DNA from: Bacteroidota bacterium
GTDB taxonomy: Bacteria; Bacteroidota; Bacteroidia; Chitinophagales; Saprospiraceae
Direction of reading: 5' to 3'
Length of the DNA stretch: 64,000 bases
Assembly (NCBI GenBank): GCA_030147525.1
Contig: JASBVF010000001.1
Coordinates: forward strand, 202,649-266,648
Part shown: one piece after another, positions 22,682-31,938 of the stretch
Position numbering within the stretch: the stretch's first letter is position 1
Layout of the letters: every line of letters starts with the position of its first letter
The notes under the pieces: model-generated
What the model was told of the DNA's origin: nothing
Database searches by the model: none
Seen by the model: the letters and a program-made list of their open reading frames with translations, nothing else
Made by a program: the position numbers and the translations under genes

Positions 22682-25084
22682 TCATTTCGGGGTTACCTTC
22701 AACAAGGTTCCAAACCTGAGGAAAGCAGCCTTCCAGTTTTCATCCAAACCTTTCCAGTTGTTTTTTCGAAAACGCAGCGCCATTTGATAGTACAGGTTCT
22801 GGCTTTTCCAAAGCTCCGGATGAATGCCCAGCAGGCTGAGCGACTCAAGGATGCTGGCAAGTTTGGTCAGCGCCTCCTGGCCCTCTTCGTTTTCCTGAAT
22901 TTTTTGTAGCTCGATGAAAATTCGTTCTCCCGCACTCAGGTTCAGTCGTTGCGCATCGGTGATGTACACAGACCAGCGGGTAAATTCGCTGGCCAGGAAT
23001 TGAAGCTCCCGGACATTTAGCTTTCCGTTGTTAAAAAACTGGTGCAGCTGTCGGTTGATCACGAACTGGGTGATGCCTTTCCAGCCCTCGGGCACAGGGA
23101 TGTCGCTTTTAGCCATGCCGCTCATCAGTTGGTAATTGTCTTCGTAGTAATCCTTGATGACGGTTTCAACAGGCGGGAAGCTCTTTTCCAGAATTTCCTG
23201 GTAGATCTTGCGCTTTTCATCTTTGAAAAGGTTTTTAAAAGAAAACTTTTCAGGGCCAAAAACCTGAAGCAGGTTGATCACGTCGCCGAGGTTAGCGCTG
23301 CGGAAAGCATCCACCATTTCGTGGTGCATTTTATCGAACTTAGCCCTGGGCATCTCCAGCGAAATGCTACCGATCATGTTTTGCTGACCAAGATACAGCA
23401 CGGCAAAGCTGAAATATTTTTCAGAGTGGGTAAGGTTCGAAATGACGGTTGTGCGGCCCAGGGCCAACTGTTGGAAGCCGGCAGGGATGCGCTCAAAAAC
23501 CTCGTTTTTCACTTTGTAATGCAGGAACTCGGCCGTGTCTTCGTAGTCGTTGAAAATAGATGAGGCTGCGTAGTGCATGCCCACGCCGGTGAGCGTCATT
23601 TGCGACGGCATCACGTTTTCCAGGAAGCTTTCAGCGCCGTTTTTATAAACATTACTCGGTGCGTTTTCCAATCGCCTGATAAGTTCTGGCGCCAGGCTTT
23701 CGCCCGAGTCGTTGTAGTGATGATAGGTTGCCCGCAGGGCATACTGCAAAACCTGATTGGTTTCGATGCCAGAGATTTCAGAAAAAAACCAGGCGCAGCT
23801 GGTGTACATCAACATACACTGGCGCTGAATTTCCATCTGCCGGAGCAGCCTGATTTTTTCAGCCTTTGACAGTTCTTTTTTAGCGTGTTTTTTGATGAAA
23901 GCATCAACGCTGGCCTCTGATCGGTCGAGGACGACGGTGATGTAATCATTCCTGGCATCCCAGATGTCGTGTACCAATGCGCCGGTCACTTTTTCAAAAA
24001 CCGGGAGCAGGGTATCCCGCAGCCAGTCGAGCGTATCCCGCAGCGGGCCGCGCCATGCCTGGTTCCAGCCTGGCTGTCCGCCGGTGTTGCAGCCGCAATC
24101 CGAGCGCCAGCGCTCTACACCATGCACGCAGCTCCAGGAGCTGTTTTCGTGAATCTGGGCTTCATATTCCGGTGGGAAAAGTTCCAGATACTCACCGTAG
24201 TTGGTCACTTTCGCCCAGCCGTTATCTTCAACGAGGCCCAGGCAATGGGCCAGTGCCATTTCACCCCACTGGTGGTGGTGGCCGTAACTTTCGCCATCGG
24301 TAGCAATTTGGGAAAGCTGGGGTGTGTCGCTGCCGTCCAGCGCACTGACCATACGCTCGGCGAAGCGCTGACCGCTGTTCAGCAAGCCTTGAAAAGCTAC
24401 ATCTTTGGCAATGATTCCATCATAAAAAAACAGGATGATTTTTTTTCCGGAAGGTAGCTTGCAAAGGTAGGGGCGGCGAGGATCTACGGTTTCGAAGAGT
24501 GGAGTCCACTCCTTGGCGCCGATTTTACGACAGGCTTTGGCTTGCCGGGGCGCCAGAATGGTAAATTTTATATCGTGATCAGCAAGCACCTCCAGCGTAG
24601 CGGTATCCGCTGCGGTTTCCGGCAGCCACATCCCTTCCGGTTTGCGTTTGAATCGTTTCACAAAATCGGCAATCCCCCAACGCACCTGTGTCACTTTATC
24701 CCGTTCGTTGGCCAGCGGCATGATGAGGTGATTGTAAGCCTGTGCGATGGCATTGCCATGACCACTGAAGCGTTCCATACTTATTTTATCGGCTTCCAGG
24801 ATGGATTCGTAGGCGTAAGGATCGGCTTCCTCCATCCAGGAGAGCAGGGTGGGGCCAAAGTTGAAGCTGATGTGAGCGTAGTTGTTGACGATTTTTGTGA
24901 TGAAGCCTTTGTCGTCGAGGATACGGGCAGCCGTATTGGGTGCGTAGCACTCGAAATTGATGCGCTCGTTCCAGTCGTGAAACGGGGCGGCGCTGTCCTG
25001 CAATTCGATGGTTTCGATCCAGGCGCTTTCACGGGGCGGCTGGTAAAAATGGCCATGAATGCAGACGTATTTATTTTGACGCAT
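22682..25084 (-). CDS. Glycoside hydrolase family 57 with DUF3536 domain
   Basis: From the ATG at 25084 the product is 800 residues. It opens with the GH57 motif YVCIHGHFYQPPRESAWIE, followed by GPTLLSWMEE, GMWLPETA, FFYDGIIAKDVAFQGLL, ATDGESYGHHHQWGEMAL and YTSCAWFFSEISGIE. The second half is DUF3536. GH57 enzymes act on alpha-glucans (amylase, branching enzyme, 4-alpha-glucanotransferase). The DUF3536 class is cytoplasmic and is often linked to glycogen metabolism, but its specificity is not settled. An upstream in-frame ATG (25150) would add residues unlike the family start. It is a single gene with no neighbours in glycogen metabolism. Confidence 0.9.
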   Translation of the reverse strand: MRQNKYVCIHGHFYQPPRESAWIETIELQDSAAPFHDWNERINFECYAPNTAARILDDKGFITKIVNNYAHISFNFGPTLLSWMEEADPYAYESILEADKISMERFSGHGNAIAQAYNHLIMPLANERDKVTQVRWGIADFVKRFKRKPEGMWLPETAADTATLEVLADHDIKFTILAPRQAKACRKIGAKEWTPLFETVDPRRPYLCKLPSGKKIILFFYDGIIAKDVAFQGLLNSGQRFAERMVSALDGSDTPQLSQIATDGESYGHHHQWGEMALAHCLGLVEDNGWAKVTNYGEYLELFPPEYEAQIHENSSWSCVHGVERWRSDCGCNTGGQPGWNQAWRGPLRDTLDWLRDTLLPVFEKVTGALVHDIWDARNDYITVVLDRSEASVDAFIKKHAKKELSKAEKIRLLRQMEIQRQCMLMYTSCAWFFSEISGIETNQVLQYALRATYHHYNDSGESLAPELIRRLENAPSNVYKNGAESFLENVMPSQMTLTGVGMHYAASSIFNDYEDTAEFLHYKVKNEVFERIPAGFQQLALGRTTVISNLTHSEKYFSFAVLYLGQQNMIGSISLEMPRAKFDKMHHEMVDAFRSANLGDVINLLQVFGPEKFSFKNLFKDEKRKIYQEILEKSFPPVETVIKDYYEDNYQLMSGMAKSDIPVPEGWKGITQFVINRQLHQFFNNGKLNVRELQFLASEFTRWSVYITDAQRLNLSAGERIFIELQKIQENEEGQEALTKLASILESLSLLGIHPELWKSQNLYYQMALRFRKNNWKGLDENWKAAFLRFGTLLKVTPK

Positions 25085-25191
25085 GGTGCTTTTGATTGAT
25101 GATTGCCGGAATTTTGGGGAAGACAAAATTAGAAATTCTGTTGAGAGCAACTTTGGGAAACTTCAATATGCCTGACATCTGCTTTTGTACT

Positions 25192-25226
25192 TATCTTTGC
25201 CCGCTTTTTTTAAAAAAGCGGCTTTT
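25192..25226 (+). promoter_or_regulatory. -7 element followed at once by a 21-bp palindrome
   Basis: TATCTTTG (25192-25199) is a perfect -7 element. CCGCTTTTTT and AAAAAAGCGG, arms of a 21-bp palindrome (25201-25221), come directly after it and are followed by CTTTTTG. Transcription starting here would enter a terminator-like hairpin within a few bases. It may be an attenuated promoter for the M1 peptidase gene or a coincidence of a terminator and a chance motif. Confidence 0.45.
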
Positions 25227-25374
25227 TGTACTTAAATTTTTGACAATCAGTTTTTTACCAAAAAAAATCAGTGCGTTGAACAATGCAGGTTTTACCTGGG
25301 TGCGTTTTTTATGAAACCAGTTTGCACATAATCAATCACCTGACCCTGATCATTTTAAAAAAAATTATTCTTCG

Positions 25375-28020
25375 ATGAAAAAACTCTTTTTTCTCCTGCT
25401 TTCTATCTCCTTTCTCTGGAGTTGCAGCCCCAAACAGTACAGTGCCATCATCCTGCCGGAAACGGAACACCGGCAACTGGATACGCTTACCATATCGGCA
25501 CCCCGACCTGATGGAACGGAAACCCCTGAAGCCGAGCCTGACCCCGAAAGCTTTGCCCTGAGTACCTACAACCCCAGCGCCAAGCGGGAAAATGACCTGC
25601 TGCACACGAAGCTGGATGTGCGCTTCGACTGGGAAAAGGAGCAGGTGCTCGGCAAAGCCACGCTTTCGCTGAAGCCTTACTTCTACCCCACCAACAAGGT
25701 GGTGCTCGACGCCAAGGGCTTCGAATTTCACAAGGTAACTTTTGAGGGTAGCAACGAGCCGCTGAAGTACGAGTACGACGGCAGCCAGGTGACCATCGAA
25801 TTGGGTAAAAACTATACCCGCAACCAGGAATACAAACTCTACATCGAGTACACCGCTACGCCAGCTGAGTCGGGCGGTAGCGCAGCCATCACTTCTGACA
25901 AAGGTTTGTTTTTCATCAATCCCAGGGGTGAGGATGCCGGCAAGCCACAGCAAATCTGGACGCAGGGCGAAACGGAGAACAACTCCCGCTGGTTTCCGAC
26001 CATCGACAAGCCTAACGAGCGTGCGACGAACGAAATTTATGTGACGGTGGAAGACCGTTTCAAAACGCTTTCCAACGGCGTACTTGTTTCATCTAAAAAA
26101 AATACCGACGGCACCCGCACCGACTACTGGAAAATGGATCTGCCGCACGCACCGTATCTCATCATGCTGGCCATCGGTGAATACGCAGTGGTGAAAGATA
26201 ACTGGAACGGCAAGCTGGTGGAGTATTACGTGGAGCCAAAATTTGAAAAATACGCCCGCAATATTTTCCCTTACACGCCGGAAATGTTGCAGTTTTTTTC
26301 TGATAAAACCGGCGTGCCTTACCCCTGGCAGAAGTATTCGCAGGTGGTGGTTCGGGACTACGTTTCCGGAGCCATGGAAAATACCACGGCCGTTATTTTT
26401 GGTGAGTTCATGAATGGCACGGACCGTGACCTGATTGACAATTTGACGAATGAAAAAATCGTGGCGCACGAAATGTTCCACCACTGGTTTGGCGATTACG
26501 TGACCTGCGAAAGCTGGGCTAACCTGACCCTGAACGAAGGTTTTGCCAACTACAGCGAATACCTCTGGCTGGAGCACAAGTACGGCCGTGACGAGGCAGA
26601 CTTTCACCGCCTTCAGGAGCAAAGCGGTTACCTGCAGTCAGCTGCGCAAGGCATTCACCCGCTCATCCACTTCGGCTACGAAGACAAGGAAGACATGTTC
26701 GATGCACATAGCTACAACAAGGGCGGCCTTGTGTTGCACATGCTGCGCAATTACGTGGGCGATGATGCATTTTTCACGGCGTTTGAAATTTATCTGAAAA
26801 AAAATGCCTTTATGGCGGTGGAAGGCCATCAGTTACGCCTCGCTTTCGAAGAGGTGACCGGCGAGGACCTCAACTGGTTTTTCAATCAGTGGTTTTACAG
26901 CCAGGGCCACCCGAAACTGAAAATTGACTACGACTACGACGATGAAACGAAGCAGGTGGTCGTGACTGTGGAGCAGACGCAGGATCCTGAAAACATGCCG
27001 CCAATTTTTGAATTGCCGGTGACCATCGACATTTACGCCGGAGGTAAAATGACCCGCCAAAACGTACGTATCAACCAGCGCTTGCAAACTTTCACTTTCG
27101 ATTCGGCCAAAGATCCTGACCTGATCGTTTTCGATGGCGATGGTGTGCTGCTGGCTGAAGTCGAGGAAGAAAAAAGCCTGGATGAATATATTTATCAATT
27201 CGAGCATGCCGGTAACTTCCTCCACCGCATCAAGTCATTGAGTAAAATTGCGGACAGCGATTCACCGGAAGCTGAGGCTGTGATGAAGAAGGCATTGGAT
27301 GAGAAATTCTGGCTGTTCCGGATTTTTGCCATTGATAATGCCGATCTGGAAGACGCAGCGGAGAGTGCAAAAATTGAAAAAATGACAGAGAGTGATCCTC
27401 ATTCCGATGTACGCCTGACAGCACTGGAAAAAATCGGCGAGACCGGCGATAAAAAATACGCACCGCTGCTCAGCCGGGTAGTTGAAAATGACCCTGCCAT
27501 TAAGGTTGTTTCTGCCGGTCTGAATGCGTTGCTGGAGGTAGACGAGCCATCGGCCCTGGCCATTGCGGGTAAGCTGGAAAAAGAGAGCAGCGAAGGTATC
27601 GTACTGGCGCTTTCCGGCGTATACGCCAAAGCCGGAGACCCGAAGCGGTTGGCTTATTTCGAGCAAAAATTCAATGAGGTGGGCGGGTATGCCCAGTACA
27701 CGTTTGTGCAGAATTATGCCAAACTGGCTGCTCAGGCCGATGCTGCCGGCATGGTAGCCAGCGCCGCTAACCTGAAGAAGATTGCGATGGATGGTTCCAA
27801 GTTTTTCTGGATGCGTTATCTGGCGACGAAGAGTGTCAACGACCTTCACGCTGCGTTGGCAGGCCGAATCAAAAGTGAAACCGATGAGGCTAAAAAAGCA
27901 GAAATGCAGAAAAAAGACGAGGAGATTGTAGCTGTCATTGAAGCGATCAAAGCCTGGGAAACTGACGATCGGGTCAAAAATATGTATGCTAAATTTCCAG
28001 ATCCGGCGCTCAAACCCTGA
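25375..28020 (+). CDS. M1 family aminopeptidase, lipoprotein
   Basis: The 881-residue protein has a lipobox (MKKLFFLLLSISFLWSCS). The M1 N-terminal beta domain follows (LDVRFDWEKEQVLGKATLSL). The substrate motif is GAMENTTA (in the GAMEN position) and the zinc site is HEMFHHWFGD with His365, His369 and Glu388 (NLTLNEGFANYSEY). The last 250 residues contain HEAT/armadillo-like helices. It cleaves N-terminal amino acids from peptides, here in the envelope. All catalytic residues are present. It is a monocistronic gene with a strong terminator at 28033-28073. Confidence 0.95.
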   Translation: MKKLFFLLLSISFLWSCSPKQYSAIILPETEHRQLDTLTISAPRPDGTETPEAEPDPESFALSTYNPSAKRENDLLHTKLDVRFDWEKEQVLGKATLSLKPYFYPTNKVVLDAKGFEFHKVTFEGSNEPLKYEYDGSQVTIELGKNYTRNQEYKLYIEYTATPAESGGSAAITSDKGLFFINPRGEDAGKPQQIWTQGETENNSRWFPTIDKPNERATNEIYVTVEDRFKTLSNGVLVSSKKNTDGTRTDYWKMDLPHAPYLIMLAIGEYAVVKDNWNGKLVEYYVEPKFEKYARNIFPYTPEMLQFFSDKTGVPYPWQKYSQVVVRDYVSGAMENTTAVIFGEFMNGTDRDLIDNLTNEKIVAHEMFHHWFGDYVTCESWANLTLNEGFANYSEYLWLEHKYGRDEADFHRLQEQSGYLQSAAQGIHPLIHFGYEDKEDMFDAHSYNKGGLVLHMLRNYVGDDAFFTAFEIYLKKNAFMAVEGHQLRLAFEEVTGEDLNWFFNQWFYSQGHPKLKIDYDYDDETKQVVVTVEQTQDPENMPPIFELPVTIDIYAGGKMTRQNVRINQRLQTFTFDSAKDPDLIVFDGDGVLLAEVEEEKSLDEYIYQFEHAGNFLHRIKSLSKIADSDSPEAEAVMKKALDEKFWLFRIFAIDNADLEDAAESAKIEKMTESDPHSDVRLTALEKIGETGDKKYAPLLSRVVENDPAIKVVSAGLNALLEVDEPSALAIAGKLEKESSEGIVLALSGVYAKAGDPKRLAYFEQKFNEVGGYAQYTFVQNYAKLAAQADAAGMVASAANLKKIAMDGSKFFWMRYLATKSVNDLHAALAGRIKSETDEAKKAEMQKKDEEIVAVIEAIKAWETDDRVKNMYAKFPDPALKP

Positions 28021-28032
28021 CGACCGGTAATT

Positions 28033-28073
28033 AAAAGGGGGCATGGGTTAAACCCATGCCCCCTTTTGTTTTT
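28033..28073. terminator. Bidirectional terminator between the M1 peptidase gene and rodA
   Basis: A 15-bp stem, 28033-28047 with 28053-28067 (AAAAGGGGGCATGGG and its complement), is followed by GTTTTTG on the plus strand and has TTTT at the stem foot on the minus strand. It separates two convergent genes. Confidence 0.9.
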
Positions 28074-28103
28074 GAAAAAGACCATTTTTTTCCTCTTGTT
28101 TTT

Positions 28104-29501
28104 TCAGGTTCTTTCCGTATCCAGTTTTAATAAAACGCTGATCATCAGCGTGAAACCCAGGAGAGCCGAGCCACCTTTACTGAGAAACGGCAGCGGTATA
28201 CCAATGATGGGCATCAGGCCCATCGTCATGCCGATGTTGACGAAAAAGTGAACAAACAGAATACTGGCTACCCCGTAAGCGAAAAGCCTGTTGAAATCGG
28301 AACGCTGGCGTTCAGCAATAAAAATAATGCGCCAGATAAGCAGGAGGAATAGCGAAATAATGATGACAGTCCCGACGAATCCCTGCTCCTCACCGATGGC
28401 ACAAAAAATAAAATCAGTGACCTGCTCCGGTACAAAATTACCCTGCGTAAAGTTGCCATCGAGGAAGCCTTTCCCTAATAAGCCACCGGAGCTAATGGCC
28501 ATTTTGGAATGGTAAAGATTGTAACCTGCGCCCTGCAGGTCCACCTTGGAAGGTCTCAGCCAGACTTCAATTCGCTCCTGTTGGTGTTTTTTCAGGTTAT
28601 TGAAAGCGAAGCCTGCTGCAAAAGCCAGCAAGCACCCAATCGAGAAAGCGGATATGACGAGGACAGCAAGCCTTTGTTTTTTCTTTGACCAGTGGTAGAA
28701 TGCCAATCCGATAACTACGCTGACAGAGACAGGGATGACATAGGCCTGAAAACCTTGCTGCATGGCAATGATCGCAAGTGCTGCCATTACGATGAAACCT
28801 GCAATCCAATAAATTCTTTTGTCCAGATTCCAAAACAACACGAGTATACTGATAGCCGCAAGCCCAATGATAACATAGCCGGTAGGGTTAACCAGTCCGA
28901 CCAGCAATACAGCAGCAGCGCTGAATCCAACCGTAAAAACGCTTCCCGGAAAGCCTTCCCTGAACAGCACAATGAAGAAGGAAAGAAATACCATCGCCGA
29001 TCCGGCATCAGGCTGCAGCAGTATCAGCAGCATGGGAGCAACAAAAAATGCAATGGAATAAAGTTTGGATTTTAATGTGCGCAGGTTGTTTGCGTAAGAG
29101 CCCAGGTAGCTGGCCAGAGCGACAGCTGTGCCGAATTTTGCAAATTCAGAAGGCTGCAGGGTGATGCCTCCGCCGAAGTCGAACCAGGAGGTGGCGCCTT
29201 TAATGGTTTTACCAAAAATTAAAACCCCAACCAGCAGTAGCATGGAGGCAATGTAAATGATATTGGCAAACGTCCTCCAGAATTTAGCTTCGATGGTGTA
29301 AGTAATAAAAAAGACCCCAAACGCAACAGCTACCCAGATCAACTGCTTACCTACCGGCGTATCCAGAAAAGCGAAGAACCCGTTTGAATATTCACCCTGG
29401 CCGTAGCCCACAGTGAATATCATGGCCCAGCCAATCGCTACCAAAGCCAGGTAGATGGAAAGTGTAATCCAGTCGATGCTATTTTTACTTCTTTTTGCCA
29501 T
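28104..29501 (-). CDS. rodA: Rod shape-determining protein RodA (SEDS glycosyltransferase)
   Basis: The 465-residue membrane protein has about ten helices and the SEDS motifs: GATSWFDFGGGITLQPSEFAK, LLQPDAGSAMVF, the loop YNLYHSKMAISSGGLLGKGF, and IGEEQGFVGT. The C-terminal LPFLSKGGSALL is the RodA/FtsW signature. RodA polymerises lipid II glycan strands during cell elongation, with PBP2 as partner. The start at 29501 gives MAKRSKNSIDW, typical for the family; ten further residues upstream come from an 8-bp repeat array. The beta-barrel gene lies upstream on the same strand, 69 bases away. Confidence 0.95.
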   Translation of the reverse strand: MAKRSKNSIDWITLSIYLALVAIGWAMIFTVGYGQGEYSNGFFAFLDTPVGKQLIWVAVAFGVFFITYTIEAKFWRTFANIIYIASMLLLVGVLIFGKTIKGATSWFDFGGGITLQPSEFAKFGTAVALASYLGSYANNLRTLKSKLYSIAFFVAPMLLILLQPDAGSAMVFLSFFIVLFREGFPGSVFTVGFSAAAVLLVGLVNPTGYVIIGLAAISILVLFWNLDKRIYWIAGFIVMAALAIIAMQQGFQAYVIPVSVSVVIGLAFYHWSKKKQRLAVLVISAFSIGCLLAFAAGFAFNNLKKHQQERIEVWLRPSKVDLQGAGYNLYHSKMAISSGGLLGKGFLDGNFTQGNFVPEQVTDFIFCAIGEEQGFVGTVIIISLFLLLIWRIIFIAERQRSDFNRLFAYGVASILFVHFFVNIGMTMGLMPIIGIPLPFLSKGGSALLGFTLMISVLLKLDTERT

Positions 29502-29505
29502 GGTC

Positions 29506-29565
29506 AATGAGAGAATGAGAGAATGAAGCAATGAGAGAATTCGCTCACGGGTTCATCCTCTCATG
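29506..29565. repeat. 8-bp tandem array (4 units) with partial inverted partner
   Basis: Four octamers AATGAGAG, AATGAGAG, AATGAAGC and AATGAGAG run 29506-29537. After 13 bases, a weaker inverted match (CATCCTCTCATG, 29554-29565) follows. It lies in the gap between rodA and the beta-barrel gene. Confidence 0.7.
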
Positions 29566-29570
29566 CTATT

Positions 29571-30302
29571 TTAATCTATGTATTCAACTTTTCGTAAAAA
29601 GCGGAAGCCTGCCGTCACCTCGAAGGTGATATTGCGGATGGTTCGTTCTGAAATGGTGCGGTTCTGACCAGTGTAAGGATCCCTTACATTGGCGATGGAT
29701 GGCTGCCTGTACTGAAGTGAAAAATCAGGGTTTACAGTAAATTCCAGCACGGCGCCTACCAACTCTCCAAATGCTACTTCAAGCCCGCCTCCGAGAGTCA
29801 CGCCATAATTCCATTTTCTTACATAAAAATCGATTGGGTAAAACAGCCCGCCGTTCAATTCATTCAGGTCTTCGTACTCATCGAGGTTAGTGCCAATGGT
29901 GTAATCTCCCCGCAGGCCAAACAGGTAGTATGCTTTTGCAGTGTTCGAAATATCGTACTTGCGCTTGCCGCCAAGTGTAAGGGATGCATTTTTAAAAATA
30001 AACTGTTGAGCGGGGGGGCGGAAGAAATTACCCGTCGTCGGGTTCAGAAAATTACGGTTGCGGATGGCGCTTCCTTTCAGGTGGTAACCTGCCTGTGCGA
30101 AAACGGAGAATTGGGCAGTTTCGTCGGCGCTTTCCACAAATGCGATGCCGTGGTATTTGATCAGCGGATCCTGATCGAAGCCGTTCCAGTTTTGAATGCC
30201 CATGGTCAGGCCGCCTTTCAGCCCGAAGGCTGTGCTTTGGGCAAAAGTTCCGGTGCTAAGAATCGAGCTTACAAGAAAAAAAAGTAAAATTTTTATATTC
30301 AT
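29571..30302 (-). CDS. Outer-membrane beta-barrel protein, PorT-like size
   Basis: The 243-residue exported protein (signal MNIKILLFFLVSSILSTGTF, cut before AQ) has alternating strands typical of small 8- to 10-stranded barrels: FGLKGGLTMG at the start, FSVFAQAGYHLKG, YYLFGLRGDY, WNYGVTLGGGLEVAF, and ITFEVTAGFRFLR at the end. It belongs to the broad outer-membrane beta-barrel family of Bacteroidota, which includes PorT; the PorT-specific assignment cannot be made by eye. It lies between the glucosaminidase and rodA on the same strand, a context that suits envelope assembly. Confidence 0.75.
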   Translation of the reverse strand: MNIKILLFFLVSSILSTGTFAQSTAFGLKGGLTMGIQNWNGFDQDPLIKYHGIAFVESADETAQFSVFAQAGYHLKGSAIRNRNFLNPTTGNFFRPPAQQFIFKNASLTLGGKRKYDISNTAKAYYLFGLRGDYTIGTNLDEYEDLNELNGGLFYPIDFYVRKWNYGVTLGGGLEVAFGELVGAVLEFTVNPDFSLQYRQPSIANVRDPYTGQNRTISERTIRNITFEVTAGFRFLRKVEYID

Positions 30303-30318
30303 TTGTCAGATGATTTTC

Positions 30319-30350
30319 TGAAAGGGCCGGGCATTTGCCCGGCCCTTTCA
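30319..30350. terminator. Strong hairpin between the glucosaminidase and beta-barrel genes
   Basis: A perfect 14-bp GC-rich stem (30319-30332 with 30337-30350) with loop ATTT lies in the 63-base gap. T residues at the stem foot are few and no long T run follows. It may end the glucosaminidase transcript or stabilise its 3' end. Confidence 0.65.
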
Positions 30351-30365
30351 TGTTTCGCAAAAGTA

Positions 30366-31682
30366 TTATTTCACCCTTAAAACCTGTCCGATATTGATAT
30401 TGGTACTTTTCAATGCGTTCAGGTTCATTAGTTGATCAACGGTCAGGCCATAGCGCCTGGAAATATTGTAAAGTGTATCTCCTTTTACCACGGTATGATA
30501 GACGGAAGCCTCGGGCTGCGTGGGCCTGTTGTCGGGCGTCGTTGTCGGCGGCTGAGGCCTTGGTTGCGGGGTAGGGTTCGTGGCAGGTGGCTGAGGTTGC
30601 GTGTTTGGGGTTGTTGGTTTTACCGGAGGTTGTTCGGGAGTGATGTCGTCAGACATGAAGTCGTCATCGCCCTCGAGCAGAGGTGGCACGGAGCTTGTTG
30701 GTTTGGGTTCGTTCAGCAAGCGGGGCCGTTCACCCTCCTTGATTTTGCAGCCTTTCAGTTTGATGCGTTGGTCGGCCTGAGGTTCAGCATTTTGAGGAAT
30801 GCGGTTTCGTTTGTAGAGCCTTGTAAGCTTAACGGCGTAAAGCTGGGAAATGTCGAATAAAGTTTCGCCTTCCTGTACGTAATGGAATTTACGTTTTCCC
30901 CGGTTGCGGCAGCGCTTGGGTTGAAGAAAAACCCGGTAGCCCTCTGAGAGGGTATCGCTGACCGGAGGAAGTTTTTCATTGTAGCGTGCCAGCCGTTTTA
31001 CACTGATGTCTGTTTTTATGGAAATATCCTGGACGGTGATTTTGTTGGTGGCAAAAACAACCTTGACGTCGTTTACCCGGCGCAGGTCAAGCCCGGCAAT
31101 GACGTCTCCCGGTTTGTCAGGTCTTCCGTCCGGAAAAAAGTCTCCGGACATTTGATCCAGCTCATACAGTTTGTAGGTTTCGATGATGCGGATTAGTTTT
31201 TCATCATAGTTGGCGCCGGTAGCGTAGCCAGAGGTGCGCAGGCCTCGTGCCCAGCGTTTGTAGTCCGTTGATTTGAGGCGAAAAAGAAAGCCGTAGCGGT
31301 TGGCTTTGCGAGGGTCACGCAGGAATTCCGAGTGAGCGATGTAGGAGTCTTCAGCGTTTTTGTATTTTCGAAAACAGGATTTCTGGAGGTTGCCGAATTC
31401 GTCGTAGTCATCGTCTTCCTTGTGAAAGGTTTTTCCGCTCCAGCTACCGCCGCATTTGATACCGAAATGGTTGTTTGCCTTGCGGGCAAGCTCACTTCGG
31501 CCGGCGTTGGATTCGAGTAGTGCCTGTGCCAGTTTTATACTGGCCGGAATGCCTGCCCGCTCCATTTCACGAATAGCAATTTTCTTATACCTATCAATAT
31601 AATTAATAAAATCACTGTTCTGGGCGAAAGTGACAGTACAGGTTAAAAAGGTAAAAATCAGTGCAAAAAATTTTCTGTTCAT
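30366..31682 (-). CDS. Secreted glucosaminidase with LysM domains
   Basis: After a signal peptide (MNRKFFALIFTFLTCTVTFAQ), residues about 30-175 are a glucosaminidase domain: PASIKLAQALLESNAGRSEL with the catalytic Glu, NNHFGIKCGG, SYIAHSEFLRDPRKANRYG and YATGANYDEKLIRIIE. It hydrolyses the glycan strand of peptidoglycan. A weak LysM copy (about 222-250) and a clear one (HYVQEGETLFDISQLYAV) come next. After a Pro/Thr/Gln-rich linker (about 330-390), a C-terminal LysM follows (YHTVVKGDTLYNISRRYGL). At 438 residues it is complete. It probably takes part in cell-wall remodelling together with RodA encoded just downstream. Confidence 0.93.
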   Translation of the reverse strand: MNRKFFALIFTFLTCTVTFAQNSDFINYIDRYKKIAIREMERAGIPASIKLAQALLESNAGRSELARKANNHFGIKCGGSWSGKTFHKEDDDYDEFGNLQKSCFRKYKNAEDSYIAHSEFLRDPRKANRYGFLFRLKSTDYKRWARGLRTSGYATGANYDEKLIRIIETYKLYELDQMSGDFFPDGRPDKPGDVIAGLDLRRVNDVKVVFATNKITVQDISIKTDISVKRLARYNEKLPPVSDTLSEGYRVFLQPKRCRNRGKRKFHYVQEGETLFDISQLYAVKLTRLYKRNRIPQNAEPQADQRIKLKGCKIKEGERPRLLNEPKPTSSVPPLLEGDDDFMSDDITPEQPPVKPTTPNTQPQPPATNPTPQPRPQPPTTTPDNRPTQPEASVYHTVVKGDTLYNISRRYGLTVDQLMNLNALKSTNINIGQVLRVK

Positions 31683-31938
31683 GCGGTCATTATTTAGGAA
31701 AAACTGGATAGCAAACGGTCTTGGACAAACCGGTATTGCCCAACGAAGCTAAAGCGGTTTGTGTGCAAAGATAAAAACTGCCCAAGTAGTTTTTATCCAA
31801 CAAAATTTGCAGGAAAGTTTTACATATTAGTGAACTTATATATTTTAGCACCTCAAAACAAAAAAGCAGGGATTTTACTATTTTAACCACTTCACGTCGT
31901 TATTCCACACAAAAAAAACAGAATTAGAAAATCGCAAC

